A stretch of 64,000 nucleotides of DNA from Erwinia sp. 198 (GCF_003937915.1 NZ_RHUM01000004.1:1-64000); one strand, 5' to 3'; shown: positions 7,999 to 17,051, numbered from the stretch's first letter. The notes: generated by a model not told the origin, from the letters alone. Program-made: numbers and translations.

Positions 7999-8781
7999 TC
8001 ACTGCGGCGGCTGTTCCTCATCCTCGTCGCTATCGAAAGCTAACGCGCTGGCGCTGGCGGCATCAAACAGCGACAGGCTCTCTATTTGACTGAGCAGAAT
8101 AACTTTACGGAACGCCATCGCGGACTTCGGTTCCGAATCCAGCGTAATATTATGCTCCGCATACCACTTGCTGTAGTTGTGCTCTACGCATAAATTCAGC
8201 GTCTTGCCGTCACGATAGCCGCTCAGCATCGGGATCAGCACGATATTAGCGGTATTCTCGATTTCATAGGAAGCCGTGTGGATCATACCTATATAGATGC
8301 GGCGCGATTTCAGCGTCACCCAGGCCAGCTCGCCTTCTTCCATGCACTGAAACAGAATGCCTTCAACGCCGTTAGAGCGCGAGAGTTCTTTATAGAGCTT
8401 TTTACGCCCCTTGCTGTTCAGCCTGGCGCTGCCGGACCAGTTAGAGCGGTAAAGACAAAATGCGACGGCAAAAGAGAGCATCACCACAACTGGCGCCTGG
8501 ATGCCGAGAAAGCTCCAGTTCATAAATTCCATTTGCCAGTTGTGGTGATGACCGCCCGTAAGCTCAGGCATGATGTTCAGCAGAGTGGAGCAGGCGAGCA
8601 GAACGAGCCAGATTAGCCCGGTGGCAATCACGCCCTGCAAGACAAAAATACAGCCGTAAAGGGCGACCAGAAAGTAGACGTCCCAGCCAAAAGAACGCTT
8701 GATTTTAAAGCGGGTAGAAAGGTCGCGGCTGGTATACCAGTAGCCGCAAACCATCAAAACCATAAATATCGCCGTTCCCAT
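7999..8781 (-). CDS. Hypothetical membrane protein with cytoplasmic domain, 260 aa
   Basis: The protein has one N-terminal helix (residues about 1-15), two further hydrophobic segments around residues 33-70 and 95-112, and then a soluble half from about 120 onward containing an EGILFQCMEEGELAWVTLKS stretch and ending in an acidic tail (AFDSDEDEEQPPQ). This layout of a small membrane anchor and C-terminal cytoplasmic beta-rich domain resembles DUF6338-type proteins, but the assignment is uncertain. An AGAGG site precedes the ATG. It is transcribed in the same direction as, and about 87 bases after, the IolT-like gene and could share its transcript. Confidence 0.6.
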   Translation of the reverse strand: MGTAIFMVLMVCGYWYTSRDLSTRFKIKRSFGWDVYFLVALYGCIFVLQGVIATGLIWLVLLACSTLLNIMPELTGGHHHNWQMEFMNWSFLGIQAPVVVMLSFAVAFCLYRSNWSGSARLNSKGRKKLYKELSRSNGVEGILFQCMEEGELAWVTLKSRRIYIGMIHTASYEIENTANIVLIPMLSGYRDGKTLNLCVEHNYSKWYAEHNITLDSEPKSAMAFRKVILLSQIESLSLFDAASASALAFDSDEDEEQPPQ

Positions 8782-8867
8782 TTCAGGCCTCTTTATTTGT
8801 TTACCTGCCCTGCAGGCTCAGAAAGTTTCCTTTGTCAGAAAGTTGTGCGCCGTCCCTGGCGCCTCGA

Positions 8868-10316
8868 TTAGTTGTCCGTTTGCGGTACAGGATCGTCCTG
8901 GAGATGCTTTTTAAAGTGCTTCTCGATCTGTTCCAGCGTTTTCCCCTTCGTTTCCGGCGCGAACAGCACCGCGAAGATGCCGCCAGCGATACCGATAGCG
9001 GCAAAGGCAAAGAAGGTATTGGTCAGGCCGAATTTTTCCAGCAGCGTTGGGAAAAGAAACGCGATGGAGAAATTAGTCATCTGCATGGCAAAAACCGAGA
9101 TGCCGTTAGCCATGCCACGGATACGCATCGGGAACATTTCCGACAGCAGCAGCCAGGTGACCGGCGACAGCGCGCCCTGCTGGAAGCAGAGGAAAATCAG
9201 CATGCCGGCCAGCACCAGATAGCTGCGCAGCACGTCCGGGTGACCATCAACCGTTTCCGGCATCAGCCAGGTCAGCAGCCCAATCGCCAGCAGCGTGCAG
9301 GTACAGCCGATCTGGCCGGTCAGCAGCAGCGGACGACGGCCAAAGCGGCTTAGCAACATAATCCCCACGAAAGTCATAATCACGGAAATGACGCCGTTAG
9401 CGATGGTTGCCAGCAGCGAGGCGTTAGTGCCCAGGCCGGTCGCCTGCAGCATAGTCGGCGCATAGAACATAATAGTATTTACGCCGGAGAGCTGTTGCAG
9501 CATCGCCACGCCAATACCCAGCGCCACCAGGCGCTTCATCCAGGTCGAAATCGTTTTTTTACGACGGGCGTTTTTCTCGCTTTTCGAGGTCATCGATTTA
9601 CGGATCTCGCCCATCTCTTTCTCTACCATGCGCGAATGGCGGGTGCGCTCCAGCACGTCGCGCGCCTCACGATAGCGGCCGTGCATCGCATACCAGCGAG
9701 GCGTATCCGGCAGGAACAGCATTCCGACCCACAGCACAACTGCCGGGACGCAGGCTACGCCCAGCATCCAGCGCCAGGTGGTTTCACCGCCCCAGACCTC
9801 GTTTATCGCGGCGTTACTGGTATAGGCGATCAGCTGGCCAGAAACAATCATCAGCTCCTGAAGCGTCACGAACTGCCAGCGGCGATTGGCCGGCACGATT
9901 TCCGCGATATACACGGGAACAATAGCCGCCGCGCCGCCTACGGCCAGGCCGAGGATAAAGCGGAAGCCGATCATCATCTCCACGTTTGGCGCGGTGGCGC
10001 AGCCCAGCGAACCGGCCATAAAGATCACCGCCATCACCAGGATGACTTTTTTACGACCGAAGCGATCTGCCACGCGCCCGGCGAAGATGGCGCCGATGGC
10101 GGAACCCAGAATTAAGAAGCTGGTGACCATCCCGGTGGTCAATGACGTTAAATGCAGGTCATGCTTCATAAAAAGCAGGGCGCCCGCAATTACCCCGGTA
10201 TCATAGCCGAACAGTAAACCGCCAAGCGTCGCGATAAACGCGATCACTTTTACCAGGGGTTCGGTCGGGGTACTCGTTTGAGTGCCGGCTGTCCCGCCGT
10301 TTGATGTCTGATTCAC
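8868..10316 (-). CDS. Sugar-porter MFS transporter, IolT-like
   Basis: A 482-residue proton-coupled sugar carrier with twelve predicted helices. Sugar-porter signatures are GGLLFGYDTGVIAGAL in helix 1, GRVADRFGRKKVI in loop 2-3, PVYIAEIVPANRRW after helix 4, QQLSGVNTIMFYAP in helix 7 and PETKGKTLEQIEKHF at the end. The helix-1 and helix-7 sequences resemble bacterial myo-inositol carriers (IolT) more than AraE or GalP; substrate is inferred. It starts at GTG with AGGGAG about 5 bases upstream. No inositol catabolic genes are in the window, so the physiological substrate stays open. Confidence 0.75.
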   Translation of the reverse strand: MNQTSNGGTAGTQTSTPTEPLVKVIAFIATLGGLLFGYDTGVIAGALLFMKHDLHLTSLTTGMVTSFLILGSAIGAIFAGRVADRFGRKKVILVMAVIFMAGSLGCATAPNVEMMIGFRFILGLAVGGAAAIVPVYIAEIVPANRRWQFVTLQELMIVSGQLIAYTSNAAINEVWGGETTWRWMLGVACVPAVVLWVGMLFLPDTPRWYAMHGRYREARDVLERTRHSRMVEKEMGEIRKSMTSKSEKNARRKKTISTWMKRLVALGIGVAMLQQLSGVNTIMFYAPTMLQATGLGTNASLLATIANGVISVIMTFVGIMLLSRFGRRPLLLTGQIGCTCTLLAIGLLTWLMPETVDGHPDVLRSYLVLAGMLIFLCFQQGALSPVTWLLLSEMFPMRIRGMANGISVFAMQMTNFSIAFLFPTLLEKFGLTNTFFAFAAIGIAGGIFAVLFAPETKGKTLEQIEKHFKKHLQDDPVPQTDN

Positions 10317-10583
10317 AAGTTACTCCCTTGCCAACGTTATTATTGTGATAATGATGTGATAAGCATCACAGGATTAAATCTACTCCACGCCGGGCATTTA
10401 GCCAGGCGAAACGGGAAATATAATTGCTTTTTCCCAGGGAAAATGGACATCTTGCTTATAAAACGCGCTAAAAAGGAAGAAAGTGGATCAGAATGCAACA
10501 GAAGGTGCAGCCAGCGGCGTTTCAGTTTGCTCGTCTCTGAGCGTAATGGTAATTTCTGGAATAATTTATTGCGGGGAGTAATG

Positions 10584-10874
10584 ATGAAGCAGCTGGTTAT
10601 CGATATCTTAATGAAGATGGCTAAAATTGAAGTTGATGCGAAAGAGCTGACGGCGCAGGTGGAAGCACAGTCGCTGCTGGTGGCGGCGCTGGTGCTGACG
10701 GCGGGGAAAGGCGACGGCGCATCGACAATTTCAGACAATATTCAAAACGCCATTGTGGCGGCCACGACATCCGGCGAAAGCTTTTTGCAGTCGGATATCG
10801 ATCTGTTGTTAACCCATATTAATCGACTGCTGGCGGTTACGCGCTACGTCGATGAAAAAACTGAGGCACAGTAG
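10584..10874 (+). CDS. iraP: Anti-adaptor IraP
   Basis: A 96-residue cytoplasmic protein starting [20 protein letters not shown] followed by [16 protein letters not shown], which matches the N-terminal coiled-coil helix of E. coli IraP (MKNLIAELLFKLAQ...KELCAQVEALE). IraP binds RssB and blocks delivery of RpoS to ClpXP, stabilising RpoS on phosphate starvation. The C-terminal half is less conserved and about ten residues longer. Two ATGs in tandem (10581, 10584) follow a GGGGAG site; spacing favours the second. In E. coli iraP lies in the same chromosomal neighbourhood as proC, yaiI and aroL, which follow here about 20 kb downstream, supporting the call. Confidence 0.75.
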   Translation: MKQLVIDILMKMAKIEVDAKELTAQVEAQSLLVAALVLTAGKGDGASTISDNIQNAIVAATTSGESFLQSDIDLLLTHINRLLAVTRYVDEKTEAQ

Positions 10875-10891
10875 CCTCGCCGCGAGGAAAA

Positions 10892-11371
10892 ATGATGGCT
10901 GAACAGGAACGTCGTTTGCCGCTTCCGCCTTTTACGCGTGAAACGGCAGCAGAGAAGGTGCGCCTGGCGGAAGACGGCTGGAACAGTCGCGATCCGCAAA
11001 AAGTGGCGCTGGCCTATACGATGGATACGCAATGGCGCAATCGGGCAGAGTTTATTCATGGTCGCCAGGAGGCAGAGGCTTTTCTGAGGCGTAAATGGGC
11101 GCGCGAGCTGGAGTATCGCCTGATTAAAGAGCTGTGGGCTTTTACAGACAACCGCATCGCGGTGCGCTATGCCTACGAGTGGCGTGATGATTCCGGCAAC
11201 TGGTTCCGCTCTTACGGCAATGAAAACTGGGCGTTTGATGACAATGGCCTGATGACCACGCGCTATGCCTGTCTTAACGACCTGCCTGTCAGGGAAAGCG
11301 AGCGTAAATTTCACTGGCCGCTGGGTCGTCGGCCGGATGACCATCCCGGTCTGAGCGAGCTGGGGCTCTAG
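10892..11371 (+). CDS. DUF1348 family protein, NTF2-like
   Basis: A 159-residue soluble protein with the NTF2-like layout: an N-terminal helix with [25 protein letters not shown], the conserved [16 protein letters not shown], then beta strands ending ...[18 protein letters not shown]. The closing [17 protein letters not shown] is typical of DUF1348 proteins. Function unknown; the fold often houses small-molecule isomerases or dehydratases. GAGGAA precedes two tandem ATGs (10892 and 10895). It follows iraP by 17 bases and may be cotranscribed. Confidence 0.85.
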   Translation: MMAEQERRLPLPPFTRETAAEKVRLAEDGWNSRDPQKVALAYTMDTQWRNRAEFIHGRQEAEAFLRRKWARELEYRLIKELWAFTDNRIAVRYAYEWRDDSGNWFRSYGNENWAFDDNGLMTTRYACLNDLPVRESERKFHWPLGRRPDDHPGLSELGL

Positions 11372-11554
11372 CGTCAAGGCAAACCAGAAGCGGGCAGCCT
11401 GTACCAGACCGTCTGCTTCCGGGCCGTTCTGAGCAAACTTTCTGACGTTTGACGGGCATCGTACAGAAGCGCAACCAATAACCTGCTCAGTCAGCATCAT
11501 GGCTTTTGAAGAGCCATCTTCATCTTTGTCACTGAACGCTCAAGAAAGACTGTC

Positions 11555-11758
11555 TCAGGGGTTTATATCCATCGTTTCGCTGCCATGGTTACGATAGACC
11601 TCGCCGCACAGCAATACCGCGGAAGGGCGGCGCTCATGAATACGCTCTGCCATGCGCTCACAGGATGCACGCGTCGGGAAAATATGCTCGGACACCGGTA
11701 AAGCGTCGCAGGCGTCGTGACCGCAGGCGCTAACCAGCAAAACGAAGCCGATTAACAT
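11555..11758 (-). CDS. Small lipoprotein, 67 aa
   Basis: The protein begins MLIGFVLLVSACGHDACDAL, a short signal peptide with a lipobox (VSAC), so mature protein would be lipid-anchored at its first cysteine. Three further cysteines in the mature part (C17, C34 and C51) could form disulfides in the periplasm. A GGGAGGGA site lies a few bases before the ATG. No family recognised. The short signal with few N-terminal charges is unusual, and an earlier start is not available in frame. Confidence 0.6.
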   Translation of the reverse strand: MLIGFVLLVSACGHDACDALPVSEHIFPTRASCERMAERIHERRPSAVLLCGEVYRNHGSETMDINP

Positions 11759-11877
11759 TGTTCCCTCCCTAATAAAACCAAATCAGTCCCAAAGTATAGG
11801 CGAAAAGCGAGGCGGCCGACGAATGTCAGCTGACGATGCGGTACAGCCACGGGGTTAAAAAGCGAAGTGGACATTAA

Positions 11878-11912
11878 CAAAAAGCCGGCCCTGTATGGCT
11901 AAAAGGCCGGCT
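11878..11912 (-). terminator. Terminator of the yjbE-like gene
   Basis: On the minus strand an AGCCGGCC/GGCCGGCT stem with a 14-base loop is followed by five T, just after the yjbE-like stop codon. Confidence 0.85.
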
Positions 11913-11923
11913 GCATAACAAGA

Positions 11924-12181
11924 TTAATGCGCCGTGGTGGAGGTGGTCGTTGTGGTGGTCCCGGTGTTGGAACCGTCGCCGCCACCGCCCATGGTCGCCA
12001 GAGCGATACCGAGCAGCGCGCCGACCGCGCCGACGCCAACGGCGTTGGAGTTACCGTCAGAAAGCGTGGTGGCTTCACTGCCGGCGGCGACGCCTGCGGC
12101 GGCGGCTGGTGCTGGTGCGGCAAAAGCGGCATGGCTGCCCGTCATCATCAGGAACAAAGCCAGCGCGGTGATTTTTTTCAT
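11924..12181 (-). CDS. yjbE: YjbE-like secreted small protein, 85 aa
   Basis: A signal peptide (MKKITALALFLMMTGSHAAFA, cleavage near AFA-AP) is followed by an Ala/Gly-rich body and a tail GGGGDGSNTGTTTTTTSTTAH. The GGGDGSNTGTTTTTT ending is the hallmark of YjbE, first gene of the yjbEFGH exopolysaccharide operon of E. coli. Here no yjbF, yjbG or yjbH follows: a terminator sits directly after the stop. It is therefore an orphan copy or paralogue, presumably periplasmic. The role in polysaccharide production is taken from the family, not shown here. Confidence 0.8.
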   Translation of the reverse strand: MKKITALALFLMMTGSHAAFAAPAPAAAAGVAAGSEATTLSDGNSNAVGVGAVGALLGIALATMGGGGDGSNTGTTTTTTSTTAH

Positions 12182-12754
12182 TATTTTTATCCTCAGGCGT
12201 TATACAGGTGTTGTTGGCGGAAAGCTTAGTTTTAATCCTTTATGTTGCAAATAGCCGTAAAACAGCCCTTTTGCTTATTTTCTGTTTAAGAATGGCGTAA
12301 ACAGATCCAGCAATTAACAGAGTGTGGAAAGTAAAAGAGGCTGGCACAGAAAGCGTTAAATCCGGCAGGCAGCAGACAGAGCGAGGTGAGCCGATAAAAC
12401 TACAGAATAATCTTAATGTCCCGGACGGCGAGAAAACGATCGGGTCTGGCCATAAATAAGATCCGCTTAATACCAGAGGTTTGGCGCATTTTTAAGAATA
12501 AACGACGGCGTAAAATCTTCGATGTTAATCGCTGTTGCGACTTAAGGTAAATTTCGGCCCGAAAAGATGTGTGCTGATATTATTTCTCGTTAGTAAGTAT
12601 GACCAAAAGATGACGGGGAACGGCTCAGTGACTGATTTCATTACAAAAAGATAAAAATAGCGACAGCAGAACGATAACCAGTTTAAAAGACTGAGAGATG
12701 GCAATCTCCCCAGCGTCTGCCAGACTTAAAATTTACCGGCAACAGGAGGAGACG
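12182..12754. other. Intergenic region between yjbE-like and YmgB-like genes
   Basis: About 570 bases, relatively AT-rich, holding the divergent promoters of both small genes. No ORF with a ribosome site, clear hairpin terminator or repeat was seen. Confidence 0.5.
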
Positions 12755-12985
12755 ATGAGTACAGATCACGATCTACTGGCTTCGAGCGATGAAGAGGTAT
12801 GCACCATTATTGGTAAAGCGGTGGTTGACCTGAGCATAACAGGACAGCCTGTTAATAAAGCCACGCTGGCGCTTAAGCTGTTGGCGATGGCGGATCAGGA
12901 CAGTGATGAAGAGCGAATTTTACTCTACTGGATTGCGCGTAGAGCAATCAATCAGCCACACAGGTTTGCCGCAGCCAGTTACTGA
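12755..12985 (+). CDS. YmgB/AriR-family small regulatory protein, 76 aa
   Basis: The core EEVCTIIGKAVVDLSITGQPVNKATLALKLLAMADQ aligns by eye with E. coli YmgB/AriR ([31 protein letters not shown]). These small all-helical proteins form dimers and act as connectors in biofilm and acid-resistance signalling through the Rcs pathway. The ATG at 12755 has AGGAGG 5-7 bases upstream; an earlier ATG at 12698 has no site. It stands alone, not next to ycgZ and ymgA as in E. coli. Confidence 0.7.
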   Translation: MSTDHDLLASSDEEVCTIIGKAVVDLSITGQPVNKATLALKLLAMADQDSDEERILLYWIARRAINQPHRFAAASY

Positions 12986-13133
12986 CGGTCCGTGGCGCAC
13001 CGGTAGTTTGCCGGAAGAACGGCCGCTTTTCGAGGCGGCCGTTCTTACTGCTTCAGGCGATCGGGCAAGACGACGTACCCGGGGGATATCGCGCCATCAG
13101 CCAATGCGGAGCGCGATAGGGGCCGTCGGCTCA

Positions 13134-14150
13134 TCAGGTGATACGACGTATCCAGGGGATCTGCCGCAGTAGCCAGGTAATAGCGGCGGAAACAGCGAAG
13201 CAGGCCAGCGCGACGGCCGGAATAGTCAGCGCGGATGAATATCCTTCAAATTCGATATGCAACAGATGCAGCAGCGACTCCAGCACCATCAGGTGCACAA
13301 AGAAAATCCCCAGGCTCAGCCGGGATAGCTCATGGATAAGCCGTATGGCGCGCCTGCTGTAGTGGAAGGGCGCATTCAGCAGCATAAAGAAGCAGGCCAG
13401 CGAAACCACCACCAGCGTCGGCGCGGAATAAAACAGAAAAATGGCGTTGGGCGCAAAAGTGCTGATTGAAAGCGAGTAGGTCATTACTGCCGTTAGCACC
13501 GCAGACAGAATAAAGATAATGCCTGAAATCACGACCTTAGGATTGATATCAAAACGCCTCGCCACGCCGCCGATAATATAAAAACCGGACAGGTACACCA
13601 CCATATCAATATTGCTGGGGGCGGGAATAGCGTGGCCTTCGAGCAAGTTCGCCTTGACGTTATCAAACAGCATATACACTGAAGCCAGCACAAACCAGAC
13701 GGTAACGGTGTAATTAACACGCTGCTGGCTACCATTTTGAATAAAGGTATTCAGCAACGGCGTCACCAGATAAAGCAGGATCATTGTATAGACAAACCAC
13801 ATATGCGGATAGGCGGGCGTGCTCAGCAGCTCCAGCAGGCTGACCGGTGAAGTATCCGCGTTAACTTGTTTATTATAAATAATATAAATAACGGACCAGA
13901 CAACCAGCGGGATCACCAGATCCAGCACGCGCGTTTTTAGCGTACTGAGCAGCGACTCATTTTTATTAAGCGAAACGTAGCCGGCAATCAGTAAGAAAAG
14001 GGGGAAGGCGATGCGCCCGAGCGCTTCATACATCACGGACACTGACCAGGCCAGATGGAAATAGCTGAAAGGAACGGCCGCCGTATGGAGCAAAACAACC
14101 AGATAGGTGGCAACCAGCGTCAGCAGCTTAATATTCATTTTTTTCAACAC
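13134..14150 (-). CDS. Acyltransferase family 3 membrane protein (WecH/YiaH-like)
   Basis: A 338-residue inner-membrane protein with about ten predicted helices. The family marks are a conserved His near the end of helix 1 (YLVVLLHTAAVPFS), RIAFPLFLLIAGYV in helix 2, and HMWFVYTMILLYLVTPLL in the middle, all typical of O-acyltransferases such as WecH. These move acetyl or other acyl groups onto surface polysaccharides or lipids; the acceptor here is unknown. AAGGAG precedes GTG (14150) and TTG (14147) start codons at good spacing, while the first ATG (14138) is further away, so a non-ATG start is likely. Monocistronic. Confidence 0.8.
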   Translation of the reverse strand: MLKKMNIKLLTLVATYLVVLLHTAAVPFSYFHLAWSVSVMYEALGRIAFPLFLLIAGYVSLNKNESLLSTLKTRVLDLVIPLVVWSVIYIIYNKQVNADTSPVSLLELLSTPAYPHMWFVYTMILLYLVTPLLNTFIQNGSQQRVNYTVTVWFVLASVYMLFDNVKANLLEGHAIPAPSNIDMVVYLSGFYIIGGVARRFDINPKVVISGIIFILSAVLTAVMTYSLSISTFAPNAIFLFYSAPTLVVVSLACFFMLLNAPFHYSRRAIRLIHELSRLSLGIFFVHLMVLESLLHLLHIEFEGYSSALTIPAVALACFAVSAAITWLLRQIPWIRRIT

Positions 14151-14299
14151 TTAACTCCTTGTCAGGAAGCGTAATCAGACGCGAGCAGTCAGATTATAGC
14201 CATTCGGCTAAAGGTAACATACTCCGTCGTACAGACGTATCTCCGGACAGGAAAAAAGCGTTCAGGTTTGACGCCTGGCCGCCCCGGTGGTTAGCGTAG

Positions 14300-14430
14300 C
14301 AGGGCAAAGCCGATCGGGCATGATGCGTTGCCGCCTCGCCGTTAACCTGTCAGGGCAAAGCCGATCGGGCGTGGTGCGTCGCCGCCTCAATAGTTAGGGT
14401 ACCGGGGCAAAGCTGGTCAGGCTTGACGAG
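14300..14430. repeat. Imperfect 51-bp tandem repeat
   Basis: A unit beginning CAGGGCAAAGCCGATCGGGC occurs at 14300 and 14351, and a diverged third copy begins at 14403. The period is 51-52 bases. The second and third copies overlap the 3' end of the small secreted-protein gene at 14350-14601. Confidence 0.85.
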
Positions 14431-14601
14431 ACGGTATTCTGCCTGGCCCTGGTGGATATACATGCAGGCGCGTCCTGCGGATCCGCCATCCTGCTCCTGA
14501 GAGAGCGTCAGCGTGACCTGCTGCGCCAGCGCGTTCAGCGGCAGCAACACGGCAAAAAGCGCTGGCACGGCCAGAGTAAGAAAAGTATTTGATCCATTCA
14601 T
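14350..14601 (-). CDS. Small putative secreted protein, 83 aa
   Basis: From the ATG at 14601 the protein has a plausible signal peptide (MNGSNTFLTLAVPALFAVLL followed by PLNALAQQ, cleavage after ALA) and a mature part of about 57 residues with two cysteines. No good ribosome site was seen, which lowers confidence. The last part of the coding region lies inside the 51-bp tandem repeat, so its C-terminus (about the last 20-25 residues) may have been replaced or extended by repeat expansion. No family recognised. Confidence 0.45.
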   Translation of the reverse strand: MNGSNTFLTLAVPALFAVLLPLNALAQQVTLTLSQEQDGGSAGRACMYIHQGQAEYRLVKPDQLCPGTLTIEAATHHARSALP

Positions 14602-15250
14602 TATAAACAGCCAGAAGTTAATAGAAGAGGCCCGGCTCTGCTTTTGCGGGGCACTGCCAGTCATAAGCTATGACGGTAGCGTCCCGACACGGCGACCTGC
14701 AAGCTTTCACGCATAATATCGGACGAAGCCTGGTCAAATCAGCTGGAAAACTCTTAATATAACTGGAGTCAAACCTTTTGCCGGTTTTACAGGGAAAGTG
14801 CACTAAATATCAAGAGGTTTTGATCGTCAGGAAAACAAGTTATTTTCTTTTCAGGGCCAGCATAATGTGGAACAAGATGAGAAGAGAGGGAATTTGGCTT
14901 AGAGGGAAAAATTGCCTCGGGAAGTGGGAAACCCTACTGCACTTCCTGAGGCTATGCAAATGCATAATACGTTACGCACGGGAATGTAGACTTTTTTAAC
15001 GTCTTGTACAAGTTTTATTTAGGGTTGTACAACTTTTCGTTAATGCATAGTTATGCAGTGGCAATAAACGTTACGTCTGAAGGATCGCGCGAGAGAGGAT
15101 CGCGATCGATCGGGATCGAAAAAGCGGGTGGCAACGCGTGTCAGTAGCAACAACCGCAAGCCGATACGGCGCTGGAAACAGAGAAAATATTCTGCCGAAA
15201 AGGACGAAAGTTGTTAAAATTACTCTTTACTCTTTTTCATGGAAGCCGCT
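14602..15250. other. Intergenic region with palindromes
   Basis: About 650 bases without a convincing gene. It contains two TTGTACAA-cored palindromes (15003-15033), an imperfect inverted repeat around TGCATAGTTATGCA (15045-15056), and a GATC-rich stretch near 15080-15118. Probable promoter region of the small gene at 15251. Confidence 0.5.
15003..15033. promoter_or_regulatory. Pair of TTGTACAA palindromes, candidate MerR-type operator
   Basis: CTTGTACAAG (15003-15012) and GTTGTACAAC (15024-15033) are both perfect 10-bp palindromes whose centres are 21 bases apart, two helical turns. The core resembles the MlrA site reported at csgD (TTGTACA, spacer, TGTACAA), although the spacer here is 15 rather than 12. 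Factor identity is inference. Confidence 0.5.
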
Positions 15251-15445
15251 ATGTCATCAGAAATCGCTCATCCTTCAAGCAGCCCTAAACAGGCCGCGCT
15301 CCAGCTGGTTATTGAACTGGTTCGCGCCGGTAAACTCAGTCCGTTACAGGGCGATGCGTCGAACATGATCTCTATTTACGAGCAGTTTAAAACGCATTTT
15401 GAGTCCGATAAGCACAAGCACTCTGCCGACTCCGCTATCTCCTGA
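15251..15445 (+). CDS. Small hypothetical protein, 64 aa
   Basis: A soluble small protein (MSSEIAHPSSSPKQAALQLV... ending HKHSADSAIS) with one or two amphipathic helices around ALQLVIELVRAGKL and ISIYEQFKTHFE and a His/Ser-rich tail. GGAAG lies 5 bases before the ATG. Family not recognised. It lies about 220 bases downstream of the TTGTACAA palindromes and may be controlled by them. Confidence 0.6.
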   Translation: MSSEIAHPSSSPKQAALQLVIELVRAGKLSPLQGDASNMISIYEQFKTHFESDKHKHSADSAIS

Positions 15446-15479
15446 TATCCCGGCGGGCGGTAAGCCGCCCGCTTCGCGC

Positions 15480-17051
15480 TTAACTCTTACTGACGCGGTC
15501 GTAGTAAAGCATACTCACGCCAATGCTCTGACGGGCGCCCTGTACGTTGCTGCGCAATCCGACCAGCTTCTGCCCCTGAAGCGTCACTACGTAAGGCGAA
15601 TCCTGCTGGATCTGCGTTTGCAGCTGCTGATAAAGCGCGCTGCGCTTTTGTGCGTCGCTCTCGGCCGCTGCGGCCCGCGTCTCCTGGCTCAGCTGCGGGA
15701 TGGCCCAACCCAGTCGCCAGGCCAGGGTTTTCGGCCCGCCCGGCACGTTGTAGGCAAAGGCGCTGGCGTTGGTGTTGGGATCGATATAGTCCGCGCCCCA
15801 GTAGATAAAGATCGACTGAAAATCCCGCCCGCGCATTTTCCCCCACAGCTCGGCTTCCGCCACCGGCTGAATAGCCAGCTCAATATCCGCTTTGGCAAAG
15901 CTGGCCTGTAACGCCTGCGCCACGTCGGTGTAAGGCGGTTGGTTAACGATAGTCAACGAAAAGCGGGTGCCAGGCTTAATGCCGCCCTGCGATAAAATTG
16001 CTTTAGCCTTTGCCAGATCGTAATGAAAGGGCTGGTTTTCCAGCGCGCCGTCGAAACCCTGCGGCAGAAAGCTTTGATGCACCTGATATTGCCCTTTCAG
16101 CAGCTGCTGCGAAATAGCCTGATAGTCGACCAGCCAGCGCGCCGCCTGCCACAGCGCCGGATTGCCTAAGGCGGGCTGCTGCTTATCCCGGGTATTGAAA
16201 CCCAGATAGTAGACAAGGCTGGAAGGGAAGCTGGCGACGGTGACGCCCGGCTGGTTTTTCAGCGCCGCGAACTGATCTGCCCCTAAATCATAGGCGACGT
16301 CCGCATCGCCCTGTTGCAGCAGCAGACGACGCGAACCGGCATCAGCCACGCCCTTCAGGATGACTCTTTTTAGCTTCGGTGCCGGGACGGCGTGCGTGTT
16401 TTCCTCCAGCACCAGCGCCTGCTGCGGCACAAAGTTGCGAATGCCATAGGCGCCGCTGCCGGCGGAGTGCGTACGCAGCCAGCCGTTGCCGTAATCGTTG
16501 CCGCTGGCATGCTGTATGGCCAGCCTGCGGTCAATGATGGAAGCCACAGGCGCGGTCAGCAAACGCAGCGCCAGATCGCGGCCGATAGCGGCAGGCCACC
16601 GGATTTCCACCTGACTGTCGCTGTGGCGGATCAGCTGCTGGTCTATGTTCTCCGGCGTCCAGCCGAACCCGGCCAGGATAAACGAAGGCGTTTTATTCAG
16701 CTTCACTACGCGGCTCAGCGACCAGATAATATCGTCAACGGTAACCGGATTACCGCTGGCGAAGGTCGCGCCCGGCTTCAGGGTAAAGAGCAGGCTGTGT
16801 TCGCTGCCGCCCGGCTGCCAAGCTGTCGCCAGCTGTGGCGCCAGTTTAGTTGGATCGTCGCGATTGGCATCGACCAGCTTCTGATAGAGATTGATCAAAC
16901 TGCTGGTGCTGACGGTTTCAAAGCTTTCCGCCGGATCGAAGCTGATGATGCCGTCCAGCGGAACGGCTACGATCAGCGTGTCGGCGGGCGTAGCGGCGTA
17001 AGCCTGCGCGGCGAACAGGCTGGCAAAAAGAGCAGAGGCAATCTTGCGCAT
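15480..17051 (-). CDS. Peptide/nickel-type ABC transporter substrate-binding protein (second copy)
   Basis: A 523-residue periplasmic binding protein of the SBP_bac_5 (DppA/OppA/NikA) family. A signal peptide (MRKIASALFASLFAAQAYA) is cut before ATPADTLIVAV. The mature part follows the two-lobed family pattern: FDPAESFE near the start, PSFILAGFGWTPEN, the HSAGSGAYGIRNFVP strand, YYLGFNT, and HQSFLPQGFDGALENQ. The ATG at 17051 has AGGA 7 bases upstream; one 6 bases earlier is less well placed. It is a paralogue of the binding protein at 20596-22161, sharing many stretches. It lies after the ATPase gene and a hairpin, as last gene of the cluster. Ligand unknown. Confidence 0.85.
   Translation of the reverse strand: MRKIASALFASLFAAQAYAATPADTLIVAVPLDGIISFDPAESFETVSTSSLINLYQKLVDANRDDPTKLAPQLATAWQPGGSEHSLLFTLKPGATFASGNPVTVDDIIWSLSRVVKLNKTPSFILAGFGWTPENIDQQLIRHSDSQVEIRWPAAIGRDLALRLLTAPVASIIDRRLAIQHASGNDYGNGWLRTHSAGSGAYGIRNFVPQQALVLEENTHAVPAPKLKRVILKGVADAGSRRLLLQQGDADVAYDLGADQFAALKNQPGVTVASFPSSLVYYLGFNTRDKQQPALGNPALWQAARWLVDYQAISQQLLKGQYQVHQSFLPQGFDGALENQPFHYDLAKAKAILSQGGIKPGTRFSLTIVNQPPYTDVAQALQASFAKADIELAIQPVAEAELWGKMRGRDFQSIFIYWGADYIDPNTNASAFAYNVPGGPKTLAWRLGWAIPQLSQETRAAAAESDAQKRSALYQQLQTQIQQDSPYVVTLQGQKLVGLRSNVQGARQSIGVSMLYYDRVSKS

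Noticed and set aside
9495..10115. 206-codon plus-strand frame opposite the IolT-like gene
   Set aside because: His/Arg-rich antisense reading without a ribosome site.
10844..11500. 218-codon minus-strand frame over the DUF1348 gene
   Set aside because: It overlaps a recognised family gene fully; no ribosome site or family pattern was seen on the minus strand.
14778..14999. 73-codon plus-strand frame in the region before 15251
   Set aside because: No ribosome site and no recognisable pattern; it overlaps probable regulatory DNA.
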